From NCBI GenBank assembly GCA_019925105.1, contig JAHGAU010000035.1, forward strand, positions 62,001 to 126,000: a stretch of 64,000 nucleotides of DNA, in the 5' to 3' direction. The position numbers and the translations under genes are program-made. Positions 21,662 through 32,225 of this stretch are shown piece after piece (positions within the stretch are counted from its first letter, which is position 1; every line of letters begins with the position of its first letter). Origin of the DNA: Niebla homalea. Taxonomy: Eukaryota; Ascomycota; Lecanoromycetes; Lecanorales; Ramalinaceae. A model generated the notes under the pieces. The model had not been told where the DNA came from, ran no database searches, and saw nothing but the letters and a program-made list of their open reading frames with translations.

Positions 21662-22316
21662 GTTCTCCTCAGCTTCGCATGGTGTAGGTACGGAGGGGAG
21701 CACGGAGCACGCACTTGACCCCAGCTGAGTATGCAGGAAATGCTCAATTCAGGTCAGACTATATGAAAGACGTCAAGTATGCCGCAAGAAAGACTGAATT
21801 TGCGAAACAGAGAGCAAGGGGATACAAGTATACAACAGTAAGCTGGCAAGCTGGACGATGTGATACTCAAAACACGCTATTCTCGAACTAGATTAGACCG
21901 ACATTTTATTGCCGAGGTCCAACCAATGAGATATTGATTCTCCTGCCAAGTCTCGTCGTTCATTCTATCTTACGAGCTCCCATGGTCCATGGTTCCTGCT
22001 TTGTACAAGTTCTGTTCAGAGTGGCGCACCTGAATCCATTCCTATCTGGCTATCGATACAGATGTGCCATGTTTCCAACCTCTATGTCAACGCATGCCTC
22101 CATCCTCAATTTCAACCGTATGTTTCGCAATCCGAAGCAAGAACAGAGCAATATCTCGGCTATCCCTTGCCACCTTGCGCTCGTGAGGTCTCACTGACAG
22201 TCATTCAGAGCCCATTGCCAAATTGTTAGCCTGCCTAGTTCTCCGTATGCTACGCCCTTTTGAGGTCTCTCTCTCGAAGCTTCTATGGCTTATTCTCAAT
22301 GCTTTTTACATGCATT
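21662..22316. other. Intergenic, no gene seen
   Basis: Lies between the P450 start and the 3' end of the next minus-strand gene. Only short frames occur. Confidence 0.5.
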
Positions 22317-23177
22317 CTAGACTGGAGCCATTTTGAGTCGAAATGTAGCTTCGAAATAGTGCATGGGTAGAACTGGTTCGTTGATTTCCCTGCCCTTGTG
22401 CACTCCTTCCACTTCAGTTGGGTCAAGGTCTATCTCCAGATTCGATAAAAATATGCTCCAAGCCAAGTCGAATTGAGCCCACATGAGATCAGGCTGGCTG
22501 TTGTAAGCTCGACTGCTGGAATAGATTTGGTTGACGTGTATCTTAATCGTCGTGGCCACTCTGAGAAACCGGAGAGTCCTCAGCTTTGCTATTTTCTTGA
22601 AGCCAGGTATATTGATGAAGAGCTCGAGATGGCGAAGTGTTCCATTGAACGTCACGGCGCGTAACAAGCTATCGATCCTCTCAAACCTGTCTGGATACAC
22701 CTTGTCTGCATTAAGCATGCCCCCGATTTTGATGCAAACTTTCGTGGGTTTGGAGGCTTTGACTTCGAAGAGACGCTTGGAAACTCTGCGATATCTCGAG
22801 AGGTCGAATTTGAACATTGTTCTTGCGTAGAGAGCTTCATGCGCCTCTCTGGACACCGCTGAGGACACTTGCAAGATGTTCAGGCTTTCTGAACGAACTT
22901 GGCCCTTTTTTGGGTCTGCCCGCCAAATAGCGTTATATGACGAGTCGAAGACATGACCGTAGATCTGCAGTCGGATTTCTGGTGGTAGGGGTAGATTTGG
23001 TCGAAGAGGACGTACATCCGGTACGGATGGCTCGATGACCTCTTCACCAGCAGGTACTTCATTCGCAGCCTTCGCGGACATCTTCCTCATCTCCTTTGAA
23101 GCAGCAGTTGATTGCTGATCCACTACCATCACCTTGGAGTCTGGAGCTGACCCAGAGACAGAATATGAGTTACCCAT
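22317..23177 (-). CDS. F-box-like/2EXR-type module protein, family I copy 1
   Basis: Single exon, 286 aa. The first ATG gives MGNSYSVSGS, which fits an N-myristoylation pattern (Gly2, Ser6). After a ~75-residue polar leader comes the family module: LPLPPEIRLQIYGHVFD, then YNAIWRADP, SLNILQVSSAVSREAHEALY and FKFDLSRYR. The leading LP-x-E-[IL]-x-x-x-IY motif and the later VSS-x-x-x-x-EA-x-x-x-LY helix resemble fungal F-box-like and 2EXR modules. The rest is a weakly conserved helical/LRR-like part (HLELFINIPGFKKIAKL). Three paralogues follow within 7 kb on both strands. Function unknown; a role in SCF-type recognition is inference from the motif. Confidence 0.68.
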   Translation of the reverse strand: MGNSYSVSGSAPDSKVMVVDQQSTAASKEMRKMSAKAANEVPAGEEVIEPSVPDVRPLRPNLPLPPEIRLQIYGHVFDSSYNAIWRADPKKGQVRSESLNILQVSSAVSREAHEALYARTMFKFDLSRYRRVSKRLFEVKASKPTKVCIKIGGMLNADKVYPDRFERIDSLLRAVTFNGTLRHLELFINIPGFKKIAKLRTLRFLRVATTIKIHVNQIYSSSRAYNSQPDLMWAQFDLAWSIFLSNLEIDLDPTEVEGVHKGREINEPVLPMHYFEATFRLKMAPV

Positions 23178-24111
23178 GAGCTTAATGCAGATGGTCACCA
23201 AATTTCATTGTGCAGATGATATATCGCGATCCTGCTGGGTTTGTCAATGTTGATGGTGAAGTCACCCAACTTTCGACGGTGATCCTGTTATGTTTATAAC
23301 ACGTCCGGCTGAGAGGAAGGTCGAAGCCTCAACACTGGAAATCACGCTAAGCATGACACTTTACCTTTTTCAGGATACCGGTCAACACACAAACAATCGC
23401 CCTTCGGACAGCAATCATGAAGACCACTTCTTCACAACCCAAATTATACTCGTCTTGATTATAAAAAGTTGGTCCTAAGAAAGACAAAAGAGGTGAGGGG
23501 CGGAGACCACCGAAGCTGCCTTTGTATTATATACGTCCACTACAGGCTTGGCGAAGTGGCATAACAGCCCATGATTGAAGGGAAGATTGCAATGCGTGGT
23601 GATGACAGGTAGCGCGATTTTCAACATCTTGATGATCGTGTCATGCTATCCAGTACCAAATTAGTAGAAGCGTTGAATACGTAGAAGATTCACGCAGCAA
23701 GCATGACTCCTGGACAAATGTCAACATCAAGACAGGCACGATAGTGAGCCCGGAAGTCCTTGATTCAAAAGGAAAAGATTAAGTGGTATGCTTATCCATG
23801 CTTGCGCTTAACTGCAAGTCCAAACCTTTCCGCAATAAGATCAGGTTTTCCTGAATGACACTGGTGAGAGGTGTTGCCATTACAAATTCTCCTCGGACAA
23901 CACTACCGAGATGGTGTTGGACTTACAAAGGTGTATTCAAGGCTTGCTTTTGCTTCTTGACACCGGCTTTACGCTGCTATCTTTACTTTATTTCGAACAT
24001 CCTCCGTTGAACATCATCTCCAAAGCCGCTCTCACTGCCTGACCAGACCAGGGCACACATCACCCAGATTTGGGTGATTTTACTATCTAGCCTGTGCAAA
24101 GACCTTGCATC
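23178..24111. other. Divergent intergenic region between family I copies 1 and 2
   Basis: Holds both promoters of the divergent pair. No additional gene is supported. Confidence 0.5.
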
Positions 24112-24930
24112 ATGGCCAGTCTCTTCAGTCGCTTGAAGGGCATGTTGACGGCTGTCGTTCCAGATAGTGGAGGGGGTACAGGTCAACAAGTGAATGCACA
24201 TACTACAGCCCATAAGACACTCCCACTCCCTATCGAGATCAATCAAATGATCTACAAACTTGTGTTTCAGGAGTCATACAAAGTCATATGGAAAGGCGAC
24301 AATGAAGACCCCCCCTGGGCAAAAAGCCTGAACCTCTTGCTAGTGTCCTCCACGATGCATCAAGAGGCCCTTGATCCCCTCTATCACAAAAGCACTTTCA
24401 TATTCGATCTACAAGAATACCGAGCTGTACCAGCTCCAGTCTACAAAGCCAAAGTCCAAGCCGGGAGGAACGTACGCCTCATCGTCCACCACATCGAAAA
24501 CCAATGGTCTGAATTCAAAGACTTAACAGCCAGGATTGACCGATTCATCAAGACCTTTGCAAGCAGCCATCACGCTCGGCGGATCCACATAGACCTCAAC
24601 AAGTTCGCAATCAAGCGGCTCGCACATCTAGGTTCGATGAGTCTTCTTGCCAACCTCGAGAGAATCGAGATACGTGCCCTGGTGGCTGATCGGACGATCT
24701 ACGACGGTAACAGATTCCATTATGTAACCGAGAAAGTCACGACGCCTGATGTGAGCAGAAGGCACATGAATCTTCTGGCGAGGAAACTGGAGTCGATGTA
24801 TGGATTTGTTCAGGCCACGGAATCGGGGACGGAGGCGATGACGCATTTGAGTGTCATGATCCGTGAGTCTGCTGCTTTCTACCTTCACGCCACAGTACGA
24901 CCTTTGGAGGCGGCGGGAGCTCTAGGCTAG
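24112..24930 (+). CDS. F-box-like/2EXR-type module protein, family I copy 2
   Basis: Single exon, 272 aa, ATG at 24112 (MASLFSRLKGMLTAVVPD). Family module: LPLPIEINQMIYKLVFQES, YKVIWKGD, SLNLLLVSSTMHQEALDPLY and FIFDLQEYR. Then come the family-typical middle blocks: a VRLIVHH-like strand, an arginine-rich DRFIKTFASSHHARRIHIDL and NKFAIKRLAHLGSMSLL. Closest to copy 4, which shares NKFAI-x-R and RI-x-[RE]-[FY]-IKT. No signal peptide or membrane span. Confidence 0.66.
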   Translation: MASLFSRLKGMLTAVVPDSGGGTGQQVNAHTTAHKTLPLPIEINQMIYKLVFQESYKVIWKGDNEDPPWAKSLNLLLVSSTMHQEALDPLYHKSTFIFDLQEYRAVPAPVYKAKVQAGRNVRLIVHHIENQWSEFKDLTARIDRFIKTFASSHHARRIHIDLNKFAIKRLAHLGSMSLLANLERIEIRALVADRTIYDGNRFHYVTEKVTTPDVSRRHMNLLARKLESMYGFVQATESGTEAMTHLSVMIRESAAFYLHATVRPLEAAGALG

Positions 24931-25416
24931 GGGCAGTGACTTCAAAGAGACAATGCTACGACGAGCCCGGAGGGAATACTGCTACCAATGATTACTGAGC
25001 TACTTGAGAGCCATCAAGTGGGATTATTGGAGCGACTGCAGTCCTTGTTCTTTGGCATGTGATGCGACACAGTACTTTTGAAATGGCATGTGTCACTACA
25101 ACGATGTCATGTAGGCTACCCACATGGGCTCTTCAAGTTAAGAAAGTGGGGCCTGAAATGAATTAACTGTGAATTAATCTAGCGTCCAAATTTCACTAGC
25201 GCGTTTCCATTAACACTTGTCTACTGTTACATTTGCAATTCCCAAACTTAACTCTTTCTCTCGACCAAAATCACATCCTTCTGAAGCGGTGAGCTATCTT
25301 GGACTTCTTCACACAGAGGTTCACACGCACATACACACCAATTTTTCGAATCAGCCTCCCCACATCCAAGTCTCCCGTCTTTAAAGAGTGCCTGACCCAT
25401 TACTGCTAGCATCACT
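24931..25416. other. Intergenic, promoter of family I copy 3
   Basis: Head-to-tail gap between copies 2 and 3. A pyrimidine-rich stretch precedes the ATG at 25417. Confidence 0.5.
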
Positions 25417-26415
25417 ATGGACTTTTTGTCCTCAACCTTGAAATCACCTCCAGATTTGACGATTCAGGCCACTGGCCATAAAGTATGGACTGTCTCATAT
25501 GCCGCCACCAAGTCTATTCTACCAGTTGGGAGCAATGCTATTCGACATGATGAAAAGCTTGTTCAACCTTCCAAAGACAATTCCAACTCAGCAATCCAGC
25601 TGCAAGCCACACAACTTGATCGACGTCCCCGACTGAAGACACTGCCTCTTCCCATCGAATTACGATTCCAGATCTACAACTACCTCTTCCCTGATACGTA
25701 CGAGGTCGTCTGGCGAGCCGGAACTGACAAGCGTCACGTCCCATCCGGCAGCGCGAATATCCTACGAGTCTCCTCGACAATCCACACAGAAGCATCGCAG
25801 GTTCTCTACGCGAAAAGCGTTTTGATCTTCGACATCCTCAAATATCACAGCACGCCGAGGTACATCTACGAAGCCAAGGCGTTCTTTGCCAGGAACATCC
25901 ATCTCAAGGTCCACTGCTTCGGGGACTGTGACTCCCCCAAATACAAAAGCACCTTGATCTTGGACCGGATCCTCCACCACGCTGCCGAGGGTGTGGGGCC
26001 GCGCCGCCTCGAGATCGACACGAACGTCCATGGATTCCGGAGATTGGCCCACGTCGCGGACTTCCCTCTCTTCCGCCAATTCGAGTCGATTCGGATCCAT
26101 GCCTGCGTTCATTCCGCGGAGATGGCTAAGGCGAGGGACTGGCTTCACTCGGACTCGAATTGCTGGTTACTAGCACCTGCTGCCTGTCGGGAGCACATGG
26201 TACTGCTATTGAAGAGGTTGAGGTTGGAGATCGGTACCGTGCAGGTTGCGGAGAGGGAAGAAAGATTGCCGCCAGAGTTGGAATGGCGGGGAAGGCGTCA
26301 TCGGGGTCCATATGTGCACATTGAGATCCACGTCAAGCCAAGAGGCATAAGTTTTTCGAATCCGGCTAGGAAAACAGAACATGAGTCCGGAGGAGTATCT
26401 CGGCTGGTGTTGTAA
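25417..26415 (+). CDS. F-box-like/2EXR-type module protein, family I copy 3
   Basis: Single exon, 332 aa, the longest copy, with a ~75-residue leader. Module: LPLPIELRFQIYNYLFPDT, YEVVWRAGTD, SANILRVSSTIHTEASQVLY and LIFDILKYH. The middle keeps the RRLEIDTNVHGFRRLAHVAD block that parallels HLELFINIPGFKKIAKL in copy 1. The 3' half is GC-richer than its neighbours. The C-terminal ~35 residues are unique. Confidence 0.66.
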   Translation: MDFLSSTLKSPPDLTIQATGHKVWTVSYAATKSILPVGSNAIRHDEKLVQPSKDNSNSAIQLQATQLDRRPRLKTLPLPIELRFQIYNYLFPDTYEVVWRAGTDKRHVPSGSANILRVSSTIHTEASQVLYAKSVLIFDILKYHSTPRYIYEAKAFFARNIHLKVHCFGDCDSPKYKSTLILDRILHHAAEGVGPRRLEIDTNVHGFRRLAHVADFPLFRQFESIRIHACVHSAEMAKARDWLHSDSNCWLLAPAACREHMVLLLKRLRLEIGTVQVAEREERLPPELEWRGRRHRGPYVHIEIHVKPRGISFSNPARKTEHESGGVSRLVL

Positions 26416-28649
26416 GAGGATATGAAGGGTAGTGGCACTTTAGGGTCTCTGCAAGTTTCATCTCGTTTATCGGCGGATTTGCTGCTTTACTTTGTGAACT
26501 ATAACACAGGGCCCGATTGGACTTGTTGGGAAGCCTGTCCAGGCCACACACTTCTCGTTTTTGTGGCAATGGGAGATATGAGCGTGAGTCTATTGACACT
26601 TTTGGTCTGGAGCATCGCCTTCGCTACGTCGACAAGCCCGTAGTGATTGGCAGAGGTGAAGCATATGCAGTATGCAAAGTCGCCAATGCCACGTCGGCGT
26701 TGAGATTCGCCATATTGAAGACCCTGTTGATTGCGCTGTCACCCTTCTCTCCTGGTGAGGTTCGAGTCCTCCTTCACTCCGGTCACCGGCATGACAGAAC
26801 CTTCGATCTATTCGGCCGTGGGTCATCAGATTCTACACTACTAGCTTGAGTACGAGGGATGAAAGTTCGCTGGGAAAATGCTTCTCCTTAAGTATGAGGG
26901 AATTCGAGGGTTCCTCGACAAATGTTTTTAGACTACCTCTTGAGCAATCTTTCACTCGGCTTCACCGCCGACAGCGTATCTCACTGTTTGGATTTCGAGG
27001 ATCGTGTGAGGTATATGAGCCTCCAGATATTTCTAAAGTCGAGTCAGATAACCAATTGCCCACGTACTTAAGCTGAATGAGATGCATAGAACTCTGATAC
27101 CAGTATTCTTTCTCTTATTATCATTCTTGCTCAATGTTATCTCTCCCTTCTATCATACAAATATTCGACTATCAGAGAAGACATTCCAGCACTCAGCCGA
27201 GACCGACACCGGACTCGAAAACTCCGTGTTTGCCGAAATCATCTTTCACCAACGAATGCGTAGTGATACATCCGAAGTAGCACAGTGCATGAGCCGCGGA
27301 GGACACTAGCAGTGCTATCCCGCTCCAATGCAGATTCACCTATCATATTTCGCAGCCCCTCTCGCGGCGGTCTTCACCTCCCTGACCCTAGGAACCCTCT
27401 AATCAATAAGCTTGATCCCCTCTATTCCCATTTCGCACCTTTCTGACCATGGTGAACACCTCCACTGATATGGTTGAGCCGGCTTTGTATCCCCTTTCTA
27501 ACCCCTGCATCGCCTTCCCATGATCCGTGACTATGGCAGATGCAAAAGATCAGCGCGCAGCGACTCAGAGGCATGTGGATGACATGGCATTCAAGTCGGT
27601 CCGTTCTTCTCCTCACTCATCCAACCTAGACCCCAAGTGCGATGTCTTGATCAGCACCACTTTTCCAAGCCATTATTTCGTATGCCGATGGGTTTTGAAT
27701 GGATCACGGCGGCACCGACCAGCATTCCACAAATGTGTGGGTGTGTGTGTGTCCGGGGAAAAAGCAAGGCATGACCGAATAATACGTCTGTGTGAAAAAA
27801 ACGCTGGCATTCCCCGTCGGTTCGAGAGCTCACGTCGCACATGTGCCTTGGGATCGCAGCAGTAAAGTATGCCGCGTTCAGGGACTTATCCACTACCCAT
27901 TCCACGTGGGCAAGTAGGATCTGGAGGCATTGCAATCACTTCCATCACTGCGAGCAATGAGCCCAAGATAGCGAACTCTTTGACTCCGTGTTCTCCTTCG
28001 GTGCTTCAGATTTGGTGGCATCACTTTTTTTTTTAGTTATCCCTACATGGGCTTTGCGTAAGGAATAACGGTAACAAGTGTTATTGTATTGTGGAGAGCC
28101 GTAGCCGTTCAGGTACATCCTCAGGATCATCCTGGGCATTGGTTGACAGGACCTACGGAAATGTTCAATCCGCAGAACTACCAGGCAAGGGCTAAAAGGT
28201 TGGAAATACCTTTGAGCTTCTTGTGGCTTGAGCAACGATGTGCTGGGTAGCAATCAGGTGGTATTGGGCGAGCATGGGGATGACTCTACTCAGGCAGCAG
28301 TCGTGCAGGAATAATGGGGAAACGTTAGAGTGTACGGCAAACTATGGAAAGCTGTGGAGTCTCCTTAGAATCAAGTCTCATAAGAATATTAGGGCATATC
28401 AGCCGCCTCGTATCTTCAAGCCTGCCTGCAAATACTGCTTGCTGAGCTTATGCGAAATTCCCTCATGGGCAGTCGAGTCAAGGTCCGGAGCTACTATCAA
28501 TGCTTCTGCCTGTGCCATCCGTAATGTAAAGCTCCAAAAAGCATGCAATATGCGACGTTGCTGGATTTCTTATCGCTGAAAGAGGTCCTGTTCATCCCTA
28601 GCCAAGTCTCGTCCACGATGACGCAGATAGTTGTCCTACCACTGCATCC
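26416..28649. other. 2.2-kb stretch without a supported gene
   Basis: Only scattered frames up to ~110 codons, none with a recognisable domain or plausible splice structure. It could hold decayed sequence or regulatory DNA between family I copies 3 and 4. Confidence 0.5.
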
Positions 28650-29498
28650 TCAATCTGTCATAAGCTGTCGAAGTCTGACCTTTTTGAGAATTCGATGAAA
28701 GTTTGGGCTGTAACCCTGCATCTTGGGCTCTACTTTGGCCACCAGCCAAAAATCCGAATCCATGGGGATACCACCAGCAGCACGCGAGCCATCTTCCACT
28801 TTCCTCTCAGACAATCGCACCGATCCGTATCTCGATTCGAACCTTTCCAACAATTTGTCCATTTGCACCCGACTCCAATGGGGTGTAGTGGCGTTGTCAT
28901 TGGCAATAGCCAAAGGCGTCAAGCACGCGTATCCATGTGTTTGGATCAGAGCATGGATCTCGACCGTTTCGAATTTGCCAAACAGGTCAAACGTTTTCCA
29001 TCGCCGGATACGTGAGATGGCGAACTTGTTCATGTTGAGCTCAAGTCGATGAGCTTGAGGGCTGATGACGAGGGTTTTGATGTATCTGTTAATCCTAGCA
29101 GTGAGAGTAGGGTATTCAGTGCCTTCATTTGGAAAGCAGTGGATGTCGAGGCGGGCATTCCTGGCCGATTGAACCTTGCTGACAAATGTGTCCTCCGAGA
29201 CCCGAATAACCTCGTCGGTATTGAATCTGAAGGAGCTGCCATTGTAAAGGAAATCAAAAGCCTCCCTATACACGGTGGAAGATACTTGTAAGATGTTCAA
29301 GCTTGCTGCTCGAATTGGGCCGCCAGCATGGCTTGGTATCCAGATCACTCTGTATACGTCGCTGAAGATATGGCTGTAAATCAGTGCATTAACTTCCTGT
29401 GGGAATGGCAGTGTCTTGGATAAGCGAGGCGTGCTACCCGCGATCGCGTAGCAGGTTGCCTCGTTCCTTGAACTGATAACGGATCCTGATGCATCCAT
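28650..29498 (-). CDS. F-box-like/2EXR-type module protein, family I copy 4
   Basis: Single exon, 282 aa, ATG at 29498 (MDASGSVISSRNEATCYA). Module: LPFPQEVNALIYSHIFSDV, YRVIWIPSH, SLNILQVSSTVYREAFDFLY and FRFNTDEV. The block RINRYIKTLVISPQAHRLEL plus NMNKFAISRIRRW pairs it with copy 2. The C-terminus is basic. The first motif position is Phe (LPFP) where the others have Leu. Confidence 0.66.
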   Translation of the reverse strand: MDASGSVISSRNEATCYAIAGSTPRLSKTLPFPQEVNALIYSHIFSDVYRVIWIPSHAGGPIRAASLNILQVSSTVYREAFDFLYNGSSFRFNTDEVIRVSEDTFVSKVQSARNARLDIHCFPNEGTEYPTLTARINRYIKTLVISPQAHRLELNMNKFAISRIRRWKTFDLFGKFETVEIHALIQTHGYACLTPLAIANDNATTPHWSRVQMDKLLERFESRYGSVRLSERKVEDGSRAAGGIPMDSDFWLVAKVEPKMQGYSPNFHRILKKVRLRQLMTD

Positions 29499-30439
29499 GG
29501 CTTAACAATGACGCTGTATGTAACAGACGACTTCTGGGTAAGGATCACTCCGAAGACTGTCTCAGCTTCTTTCCGTGGCTCACTTTTTTCTTGTAGCAAT
29601 AGGTCAGTTCCAGCGCCAGTGATTGCGCTGTCCTTATAGACTTACTGTCAATGATGATGTTCACAGACCGATACCAGTGGCAATCCAGAGATCAGTGAGC
29701 CGCAACCCGACGCCAACGTTGGATCTCGAGTGATATTGAGAAGAATGGATGTCACAAGAATGGAATATGTCCAATTCAAGCTACAATCTTCGTGAACGTG
29801 GTAGTTGGCACCCCTGAATTGAGTCTTGGAACCTGTGACACCGAGTCCGCCCAATTACATTTGGGCTGGCTAGCTTCTTGAGGAGTGACAAGCAAGCATA
29901 GTCTTGAAGCCCGTTATGATAGCGGTGCAATTGTGATGTCTCAGGCTGTTTGGATACCCCAAAATGAAGGGAGGGCAGGCGATCTTTTGAGAGTCACGTC
30001 CTGCTATGGGTGAGATGGAACTGAAGTCAGGTGAGAGATAGACTGGTGACTGCAGGTGTGATGAAGAGGATGAGTATTCAATTGCCAGTGAGTAGAGAGA
30101 TGAGAAGTTGATTGTCAAGATACCAGCAAAGCTTGAACCCTGTGCCTTCCTCATCCGGACTTGTACCGTCATCAGTAGTTCATGCCGCGGAAGGTCTAGA
30201 CTCCCTTTATGTCTATGTCGTGAGGGGTCAAGGGCAGCAAGATTCCCATCCAACTCATTGTCGATAGAAATAGAACGCATGTGCGAAATAAGAGGTGGCA
30301 ACATGTACGAGAGCCGGCTTTGTGAACCCGAACTGTGTTGATCAAAATCTCGCAAGAAGCAAGCTAATTACATCTCTTCCATTCCCTCATTGGCAGTCAT
30401 CTGATGCCTGCTCGTAGCTGTACTCCCCAGAGACCACAC
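29499..30439. other. Intergenic, no gene seen
   Basis: Lies between family I copy 4 and the 3' end of the CipC-like gene. A 160-codon minus-strand frame (29870-30355) is Ser-rich and not convincing. Confidence 0.5.
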
Positions 30440-31092
30440 CTAGTAGCCTCCACCATAGTTTTGGATCTGCTGTGGGGCATCATAACCGTTGGGGTTGTAA
30501 TGTTCTTGACCGCCGTAGTGCTCATCGTACATCTGCTCGGATCCCTTCTGGGCACGCTCCTTGGCACGCATCCTGTCATATTCGTCCATGCCTGTTCAGA
30601 TGCTAGTCATCAGCATTGCCGTGTCACATCGGTGGGGTCAAGGTGAGATAAGCATGTATAGCAGGGGGTATATGTACCCTTGGTCTCAGCAATCTTGTCA
30701 ACTTCACCGCCAACGATGCCAGCAAGGAGTTCTTTGGCGAAGGCATGGTTCACGGTCTTGCCTAACCTCCTGGGTCAGTAAAGTAGTTCAAGCGGGTGGC
30801 ATCTATCAAGGACAGGATAGATAGTGAGACTGAGTGAGGACAAGCAACGGAATTGGCCAGTGATTGTCATACCCTCTTTGCGTTGACGATCTTCGTACAA
30901 CTTGAAGCCTTCGAAGGCGGCACCTCCGGCGACGAGTTCATGGCTGAACTTGCCTTCATGCTGATCATAGCCGCCGTTGTCACGGTAGACTTCCTGGTGG
31001 GATTGCTCTGCTTCGTCTGTGAGAGCGAGAATGTGTCAGTAAGCATGGTCTGGATCTTGCGGGGCAAGAAAGATTGTACCCCAGCCAAACAT
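30440..31092 (-). CDS. CipC-like protein (DUF3759), four exons
   Basis: Exons are 31092-31080 (13 nt), 31016-30873, 30761-30678 and 30591-30440; introns are 63, 111 and 86 bp, all in phase 1. The product is 130 aa. It starts MFGWDEAEQSHQEVYRDN and carries the family blocks KFSHELVAGGAAFEGFKLYE, a K-T-V-N-HAFAKELLAG segment, EVDKIAETKGMDEYDR, an Ala/Lys-rich helix and a Tyr/Gly/Asn-rich tail. CipC proteins were described in Aspergillus as concanamycin-induced and are often stress- or host-responsive in fungi; biochemical function is unknown. The small acidic protein has no targeting signal. The exon boundaries restore the family sequence exactly, so the model is firm. Confidence 0.9.
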
Positions 31093-32225
31093 GATTGCAG
31101 ATTGTTGATGAGGAAAATAGTGTTGTGATATGAGAAATATGAGGTTGAATGACTTATTCGAAGTCCGGTGGCGATTGTGAGATGGGTTGTATTGAGAAAG
31201 AGCAAGAGAGAAGAAGAAGAGGAGATGAAAGTGTTTAAGTAGAATTCCAATTCCTGCCTGACGTCGAGCTGCCCTGTTGTACAACGGTACACCGCCGCAC
31301 TGCATTAGTGTATTGCCCCTCCCTTGACCCCACGTTGGCCGCGCCATCAGTTGACTAAAACAGGGTCTTAGAGTAGGACACCGTTATTGGTGATCGGTAC
31401 CGCTTGAAACTTCCATGCCATTCCATCATACATACTTCAGCGTCTTGACGTTTCGTGACCTCATTTCAATTCCTGGTAATTAGTGAATGCACGTCGAGAA
31501 AAGCGCCCCGTGATTCAGACTAGAGGCGTGTCATGAGGTGACGACAGCTCATAGGCTATCATAAACGCCAAATGAGGCCATTGCATGAAATCTCCGACAT
31601 TTGATGTTTTGGCTTGTTCCAGCGTTGTGGTATCTGGAGTCTTGGAAGGATCGACTGGTCAAGCTTTGCTTGGCTGATATTGGCAACGGTCCGCTTCTAA
31701 AATTGGGTGTCTTCCAAGAGATATGATATGATTGTCATGGCGTCATGTGCATATGAGACGTTTCATTCTTGCATCATCCTATCTTAACCGGACAGATCAA
31801 CCAACCAGACAGTACAGATAATACTGTGCCGGGGTTCTAAATGCGCATGACGATCCCCGGAGGAGCATCCGGAGCTGATGCTCTGGTAGGGCACTTGACG
31901 ACGCAACATGTAACACAGGGTGCGTATTATCTGTACTGTTTGGCTGGGGGGTCACCCCTTCTACGGTAGGGGCTAGATCAAGCATCAGATACTACCATTT
32001 TGTGGTAGCTGAGTCGTCGACGCTGATGTCACGAATCAGTCTATACAGTAGCTACATCTAATTCCCAGTGCCCACACATTGATCTATACCACATGTGATG
32101 TGCAACCCCCAATGATTCTTACTGCATCAAGCTCTGCTTACAAGCCATCTGCCCAGCCATTCTAGATTCCCATCCAATGTCTGCCATAGCGGTCGACTTG
32201 ACTCCAGCGCCACACATGCACAAGT
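31093..32225. other. Divergent intergenic region containing a MITE-like element
   Basis: Upstream of both the CipC-like gene (minus) and the thioesterase-like gene (plus). Apart from the inverted repeat listed separately at about 31800-31950, no gene is supported. Confidence 0.55.
31799..31951. mobile_element. MITE-like imperfect terminal inverted repeat element (~150 bp)
   Basis: The 16-mer ACAGTACAGATAATAC at 31809-31824 recurs as its exact reverse complement at 31924-31939. Similarity continues weakly on both sides (CCAACCAG against CCCAGCCAA outward; matched CC-G-GTT positions inward). The two arms enclose ~100 bp with no coding capacity. No target-site duplication could be fixed by eye. 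Confidence 0.45.
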
